Of a DNA stretch of 64,000 nt, positions 57,001 to 64,000 are shown piece by piece; positions within the stretch are counted from its first letter, which is position 1; each line of letters begins with the position of its first letter. Origin of the DNA: Rhinopomastus cyanomelas (Eukaryota; Chordata; Aves; Bucerotiformes; Rhinopomastidae); NCBI GenBank assembly GCA_013400115.1, contig VXBP01008601.1, positions 615,251 to 679,250 of the forward strand. Reading direction: 5' to 3'. A model generated the notes under the pieces. The model saw only the letters and a list, made by a program, of their open reading frames with translations, did no database searches and was not told where the DNA came from. A program made the position numbers and the translations under genes.

Positions 57001-60000
57001 AAACAGTCGGGTGGGTTTCCAGTGATAACTGCTTCTTAACTTGTACGTGGGTTAACCCATTTCATCTACTGAGCCATCCTTCCTGCCTGTGCAAGCAAAG
57101 GGAAACTGCTCTACAAGTCACTGGGTCCAGCTGCTTTCCACCACCTTCCCGTGTTTCTAGAATAAGGGCCGGAATCCTAAGTGGCTGCTGGGGCTTAGAC
57201 AGGAGCTCTCTGCCCGTTTCAGTGTTCTCCTTCCAGCACCTTAACTATCCCACTGTGTTTCTCATGGATCTCATCTACTTCCTGGTGTCCAAAGCAGTGG
57301 GCTTTCTGCAGAATACAACCCATATAGCTTTGAAGCCAGGTGAGCTAAGACTAGTTTAGCTTACTGCTTTTATTTCTTGACATTTCTCTCTGCCTCCATA
57401 CAGTGCCCAGCAGAAGATGGAGAATTTCCTTGTGCCACCTACGAGAAAGCTCATGTGGGAAGAGCTTGGTGGTGGGTACTGAATTTGGCTCTCAGAAGCC
57501 ACATGAAAAGTGCCAATGACTTCCCCCTCCCACACGGCAGCTGCCACTTTGTGTTTGCACTCTGCTCTCTGTGCTCGCCACCAGGCCTTGAACCACCTGC
57601 AAGCTATCTACAAAAAGTGCCAAGCAAGAAGACAGGAAGATGGGTTACGTGGTGTGAGGGGAAGCAGGAGGCAGGCAGGCATCAGTAACTTCCAGTCACA
57701 AGTTTTAATCCCATGCTCAGGATCTGTTCCAGGATGTTCAGTTGTGCCCCTGGCACCACCTGACTGTGAGACTACAATTGCTAAGGAAAAGGATCGTCTC
57801 CCACGTTTTCTCAGCTCTGTCCAACACATGGCAGGGATTTGGGATGTCACTCCCTTTCACACCCCTGCAGTGCCTGTACCCCAGCTCTGTGTGCATCTGC
57901 AGTCGGCATTCCCGACCCCTGCAGAATTTCTACTCTTTCATCTTTCTGTACCAAACTGCTACTAGGTTACCCATTAAATACCTTCCAAAATGCTTTTGCC
58001 ACCTAGTCTGTTGCTAGAGATACAGCTCCATCATGGAATTGTTCCTTACACACATTTGCATGGATAAAATCAAGCGTTGGGAGACATCCACATTCGCCAA
58101 ATCAGCATCCACAAGTGTGGTGAAGCAGAAAGATATCGATTTCCTGTGAATCAGCTGGTGCTTGGCTTTGCAGCAAGTGGCAGTCACCCCTTGATTGCTT
58201 TGCAGTCCCTTGACCTAGTGGGGACATAGATGCGGAGTCCATTTCCAGGGCTAGCACAGGTTCAGGAGTGGGTCAGCCAAAACACAGACAAACCCAGGGA
58301 GACAACTTGAGATTGACCACCTGGGATGCTACAGTACAGTCCACTGCAAGCTGTGTACACCTCTGGCTACCAAGCAGCACCTGGAGGTGGCCTTTCTCCA
58401 CTGCTGATGTGAGGTAGTGATCTTGCAATTTCCCCAAGGTGAACCTTGAACTTTCTTGAGCTGGTTACTGCTCTCTCAGGTTGTCATGGTTTACTGCAGC
58501 TGAGCTGTGGAGAACAGGCACTCCCTGTTAAAATTAGCTATGCCTCCCAGGCATTCAGTGACTCTCTGCTCTGATCTTCCAACTATATCCACTAATATCC
58601 AGCTCAGGCACCATCTCCTGCAATCTCTCTTCCATCTGGCTGTGCTTCTATTAACCTCTTGGACAGTTTGACTGGAAAGTCTGAAAAATTCACTTAGCCA
58701 CTCTGTCCCATCATTTGCCTTCTGTCTCTATGCAGCAAGCCTTTCCTTTTGTTTTGCACTGCCTGGCCACAATGGGGTTGACACTTCCGTGATTTTCAGA
58801 GGCTTTGAATACAGAAAGTTACACATATACACAGGTATATAAATATATATAAAATATAAATGTATTGGCGGTGGAGGGAGTAAAAACATTTCAATACGAG
58901 ACCAATCATGATGTTCTCACTCGCTTTTGAGGATTTAAAACCTGAAACTCTGATTCTGGGCTCTCTCTGCTGTCACTTTTAAGACGCGTCACTTAAAATG
59001 GTTAAAATTGCAGGGGAAAAACTAGTGGGATCTGTTCCCACTAGAGGTCAGTGACAACACACACTCTACCCTTTGCAGGCACTGGGCACTACTCAGACTT
59101 TGCCAGGAGTATCAAGCTAGGGCCTGAGTACTGGAAGGCCTCTACGGTGACTTGTGACCCCCGATAATGTCCTGTCCCCAAGTACAGCCCTATGATTTCC
59201 TAAGTGAAATCCAGGTCTCTTCATCTGACCTCTTGATCCCAAGCTCTACCCACCACAGTTGCAGCCTGGGCATGGCATGCTGTCTTCTCCACTGTTCTGT
59301 TAACTGGGTGAGATAGGTGAGTTGAAGCTGAGACAGACGGAGAAGGGGAGTTTATGCTTTGTCTGTGTCTGGTCTGAGGAAAAATAATGATACTTTGCTA
59401 ATGGTGGTTGCACACCACGCTTCAGCAACATAGATCACCTGAAATTGTCTGAAGCAGTTACTGCCACACTACTTCACACCAGGCAAAGGGATTGGTGCTG
59501 GATACCCCCCCACAGACTCTCCACAGAGCTCTGCTTCCACATGAGCACTGAGATGCCCCTTTCACTGGTGATGCAGCCCTTTTTCCTCATCCCCAGTATA
59601 AGTGCTGAGTACTTCAGGAAGGTGCTAGATTCTAATCTGGGGAAGCTCTCCCCTCATTTTCCAGACCAGACATTTCTTTCAGTGGCCCCAAAAGTTGCCC
59701 AGACCACTGCCTAGGGCTCCAGCCCCACCTTTGGTTGCTCAGCCCAGAAGCCGTGTTTTCCAGGCTCTTTGACTGGAAGCAGAGGTGGTGGTAGAGTGAT
59801 GAGAGCTGCAGGAAAGACAACACTCCATCTATCTGAGAGTAACTCAACTCTGTGTGTGCCAAACCAGGTCACCAGTAGCAACATGACTTGTAAAGCTTCA
59901 ATGTCTGTAAGCCAGGCTAAGCTTCCTTGAAGAACAAAGCAAAGCAGTCATCCTCAGGTACTCATCTTCTGCAGTAATCAGCCCAGAAAATATAGGCTGT

Positions 60001-63000
60001 CCTCCTGTGGGGAGTCTAGTGGGAATTCCACGGTCACTTTGAAGCTCTCCAAGGACTGCTCTGAGCACTTGCTTGCTCTAGCAGTAAGAGATTATTTCCT
60101 CTCACAGATTTCCTCCTTGCAGTCTGTGCTGGATGCCTCTCTTCTTTCTGCAGTGCACTTCTTTAAGTGAAGGACACACTGTGCAGGTACATTGCCACAA
60201 CCCAGAGCAGAGCAGATCAGGTTTGGCTACACGTCATAGGTTGTTGGCAAGTTGCATGGCTAATGCCTTTCCATGATTCCCGCTGCTGCTTAGAGTTCTG
60301 CAGCGGACAGGGCAGTTTCTAGCTCTTTCTGTTGTTCACTGTATGCATGATATGTAGGATTAATTAATTCTTTTAATAGGGGATCACACCTAACTCATCC
60401 TACTCTTGACCACAGCATTCACTTCCACAAGCAGAAAGTGTATAATATATATGTAACATATATAATATACAGACGCGCTAAAAATCTTTGAGCTTGCAAA
60501 GCAAACTGAAACTCCTAGATATTTTAACAAAATGTTATTCTAAATTACATTCTCCCTGTGTAGCCCCTGTCAGCTCAGTGGCTACAGAAACAATGCTCTC
60601 TGCTCGCATCTGGGCAAATGCATGGCTGATAAAGCCCTGGTGTGTGTTTATTTGTGTGTGTGTGTGTGTGTGTGCTCAGAGCTCTCCCAAAGGATGTGGC
60701 AGATGTGGTTATGAATGAGGAGGAGCAGGCAGATGGTCTTGGAGAACTGATCATAGACCCATGCTTAAATAGATGGCAAACCTGTGTCACAGGTGTGAAA
60801 TCTTGTCATCTGGCCTCTTTTTATAGCTAGTGCAGAGACAGATTCACTTGTAGAGAGTGGTTCTGATTACCTCTGTCTGACCACACTGCTTTAATGAATG
60901 CTTTGCTGAGGTACAGCTGTGGAAGGCTCTGTCACCATACTATAACTTATTCATGACCTCAGTTCCTGACACAGTTCACCCAGCAGGGACTACCAACGAC
61001 AGAACAAAGACCTCAGCTCACCCAACCATCCCCAGCTCCATTGCAGGCAAGTTCAGGATGGATGCTGCCAGTGCTGTACCCTGTCTTTCAGCCTTGTTGG
61101 ACCTGAAGACTGTTAGGAGGTTGGGTTCTCATTCAGTTTTGAGTTGCTGCTGCTGCTCAGTTGCTTCCTACTTAACTAAAGCCCCCAGCTGGAGCACTGC
61201 AACATCCTGCTAGCTCAGTCCTTATGTCCCAAGAGTGGTCTCCAGGGCTGCTTTGCTGTTTCTGACCTAGCCAGCTGTGCAGGACCACCAGAGGTATGGC
61301 TCATGCAGACTTGTCTCTGCTCTCTGGAGAGTTAAACCTCCTGGCTGCGAGACTAAGTTAGAGCTTGTGTCTCTTCACACTTGCATCAGAGCCATCTAGG
61401 AACAGGCCTGGAGGAACCACACTCCTGTAAGCAAGGCAGAGGTTAGGAGAACTGGGTGAACAGCATGGCTGTCTCAGGATGCTGGTGAGGTGGACATGAA
61501 CATGACACCCACTGTTTGAAATGTTCAGGTGCTTAGCAGACCCCCAGGGGTGCACAGAGGGCAGGTGGCCATCCCCTGGGGAGAAGGAGCACCAACTCCA
61601 TGAATAAGTGATGAACAAGTTCATGTTGCCCAGGTAACAAGAGCTTCTGGCACACCAAAGATGGGATTGCAGCCATTCCCCAGAATGTTGGCTTTGCTGC
61701 CAGCCCCAGCTGGTGTGATGGCCCCTTGGTAATCTATACAGCTGTGGGCTGGGCTTTTATCTCACTCCTGGAACAGCCTCATCTCCTTGTCCTGCCCAGG
61801 TCCATGGGTAGAGGTACATGGAGAAGGGATGTTTCCCCAGCTCAGGGTGAGTTAGCTCCAACTGTTCAGTGTGGGGAAGGGAAACTTCAACAGAAACTTA
61901 TTTTCTGCTTTTAGGGCAGTAACTTCCAGGACTGTAGCTAGGGACAGGCTAAATTCTCTGAGACATTAGTTTCCATAGATTATTTCTTTCAGAGGGTGAA
62001 GGACCAATAACTCAGGCAGAACAACACATTTGCAAGGCAAGGATTTGGCTCTTTCAGTTGGGATGGTCCTCACGTTGAAGACACCAGAACTAGACACAGG
62101 ATTTGAGGTGGGGTCTCACAAGAGCAGAGTAAACGGGGAGAATCCCCTCTTTTGCTCTGCTCACTCTTCTCTTGATGCTTCCTAGGGCACAGCTGGCCTT
62201 CTGGGCTGTAGGAGCTCACTACCAGCTCCTGCTGAGCTTCTTGTCAATCAACACCCCCCCAAAAGCCATGAGTAAGATGTGGTCACACTTGGCCTATTGG
62301 CCAAAATAAAACTAAACATGACATCTTGATATATGATGTTATAGAAATTTGCTGCAAAATCCAGTTTCCTATTTAGGCTACAAATACCAGCCCAAGGATA
62401 GTTATCAGTGGCCACCCAGTTTAAAATGCAGTCTCTGACAAAACTTTTCCAGAGATGACAGGTGGGTTTACTGCCCAGGTAACAATGAAAATGTGATTGT
62501 GAGCTAAAAGCCTGTTTCCTGTAACTACCACAGACAGCAGCGTGATACCTTTTCTGGCTTCATGTGATACGGAAAATTAATGGAGCATATCACTAACATG
62601 ACCTAGTGCTTTACGTCTGCCTGGAACAGAAACCAACCCACTGATAGCAGAACCAACCTATTGATACCTCAGTAGAGACACCAACTCTGCTTTGGGTGTC
62701 ATGGTTTCTTAAAAGCCTCCCTACTTCTTCCAACCATGTCATCACCTCAAGAGTGCCCCTGTACCAGAAATGTCCTGGTCTCTTATATGATCTAAGAGTA
62801 GAACATCCCAAAACTTACAGGAATAACTGGAGTGGTGTGGACTCTCACAAATACATTTTTGTCTTCTGCCCAGAAGAGGAAGAGAGGTTGAAACTTTAGG
62901 GCAGTGTGTTCTAATAAGGACTCCTGGGTTCTCCTTACGATGGTCACATAGAATGTGGTCTTGAAATTTAACAACAAAGTTTGAAAGCTTCTTGCTTCAG

Positions 63001-63727
63001 TTTACAAATGCTGTTTGTGTAGCCTGATTTCTCCCATTCTGGGGGGTCCTGTGCTCTTTGTAACACATTGTCAGCCATGCCCTCAGGTTTCTGCCCAAGG
63101 GTCAAAACCTACCATGTGCAGTTTTCCCCCAGAAAACAACTAAGGACTTGTACAACTTCATTTTGGACAAGGCAAGGCATGAGATATCTTTGTTACACCT
63201 CAGCTTCAAACCAGCATAGGTGGTGATGTGCTTGGCAGCATAGACTCCAACACGGAAAACATGCTGCCAGGACCAGTATCAAGACTCAGTACTTCTGGCT
63301 CACCAGTAGCCACTGAATCCACTGGTGGAGGACAAATTGCATGGCTCTATGTGGGTGTCTTTATAGGAGAGGTAGCAGCCTGCCTCCCAAAGCTTAGTCC
63401 TGGAGCATGACAAGCCCCAAAGAGGGACACTGAAGGAAGATGCTCCCTGAACCTGTGGGTGTGCTGCTCAACTCCTCGTCACAGAACACATGCAGTATTG
63501 ACAAGTCCAAAGTTAATGCAGATTGAAAAGTGAATGGACAAATTCCATGGAAAAAAAGCATCCATGGGCTATTAAATGCAAATACATATCAGCCAAGGCA
63601 GACTCCTCTCCTGCCCTGACCTCCCCCAGAGACTCAGCAGTCCAGGGCCTGACATCAAGACAGCTCCCAGAAGTATAGACAGAGGCAAAGGTGTTCAGTA
63701 TCTCTGCTTTCTCTGTATCCTCTGTCT
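57001..63727. other. Intergenic, no gene seen
   Basis: No coding exon was recognised. TMEM151B, the next gene in the human order, is not visible. AT-rich microsatellites lie at 58831-58862 and 60437-60473, and a (TG)n run at 60652-60674. Confidence 0.5.
60652..60674. repeat. (TG)n microsatellite
   Basis: A run of about eleven TG dinucleotides in intergenic DNA. Confidence 0.9.
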
Positions 63728-64000
63728 AGGAAACTACAGACCTGTTAGCCTCACCTCAGTTCCAGGCAAAGTTATGGAACAGATAGTGTTGAGCGCTATC
63801 ATGCAACATCTGCATGACAGCCAAGAGATTAAGCCCAGTCAACATGGATTTAGGAGGGGTAGGTCTTGCTTGACCAACCTGATCTCCTTTTATGATCAAG
63901 TAACTCGCCTGGTTGATGAGAGGAAGGCTGTGGGTGTGGTGTACCTGGATTTCAGTGAAGCATTTGACAGAGTCTCCCATGATATATTCCTAGCGAAGAT
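63728..64000 (+). mobile_element. CR1 LINE reverse-transcriptase fragment
   Basis: From GGAAACTAC to the right edge, one frame stays open for about 90 codons and reads as CR1 ORF2: NYRPVSLTS near its start, then QHGFRRGRSCLTNL, then VYLDFSEAFDRVSHD. This covers the RT fingers and palm motif A, with the first catalytic Asp in LDF. The element continues past the window. No stop lies within the visible part, so it is less decayed than the other copies. Confidence 0.95.

Noticed and set aside
57001..64000. TMEM151B exons expected beyond NFKBIE
   Set aside because: No TMEM151 motif seen; the interval holds only repeats and unassigned DNA.

Overview
The window is vertebrate nuclear DNA and almost certainly from a bird. 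It holds many CR1 retroposon fragments, several ending in the ATTCTRTGA-type tail typical of avian CR1. It also holds intron-rich genes with GT-AG junctions and CpG-island promoters. The gene order SLC29A1 (+), HSP90AB1 (+), SLC35B2 (-), NFKBIE (-) is the conserved vertebrate block known from human 6p21. A long LTR-like repeat that I associate with birds other than chicken suggests a non-galliform species; that point is weak.

Layout. 1-13.7 kb: intergenic DNA with one unassigned CpG island (about 0.36-1.06 kb) and two CR1 tails. 13.7-22.3 kb: SLC29A1, the equilibrative nucleoside transporter ENT1, with twelve coding exons that join without a frame break into 441 residues. 22.3-22.85 kb: a CR1 fragment. 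23.3-27.5 kb: remains of HSP90AB1, with introns but also stop codons, a frameshift and a lost start codon. 28.3-35.8 kb: SLC35B2, the Golgi PAPS transporter, on the minus strand with a CpG island at its 5' end. 35.8-42.4 kb: repeat-rich spacer with a long purine tract, a GC-rich patch with a strong CTCF-like motif, a diverged tandem repeat and several CR1s. 42.4-57 kb: NFKBIE (I-kappa-B-epsilon) on the minus strand, six coding exons joining in frame into 395 residues, with an 11 kb first intron. 57-64 kb: intergenic DNA ending in a CR1 reverse-transcriptase fragment that runs off the right edge.

The genes do not form a pathway. ENT1 moves nucleosides across the plasma membrane, PAPST1 loads the Golgi with sulfate donor, and I-kappa-B-epsilon holds NF-kappa-B in the cytoplasm. 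The most notable observation is that the constitutive HSP90-beta gene, expected intact between SLC29A1 and SLC35B2, is present here only as a decayed, intron-containing copy. Other points of interest are a 20-bp-period array of ZNF143-like motifs at the SLC29A1 promoter, a GC-AG intron and a degenerate repeat in NFKBIE, and an LTR-like element with internal repeats of about 45 bp.
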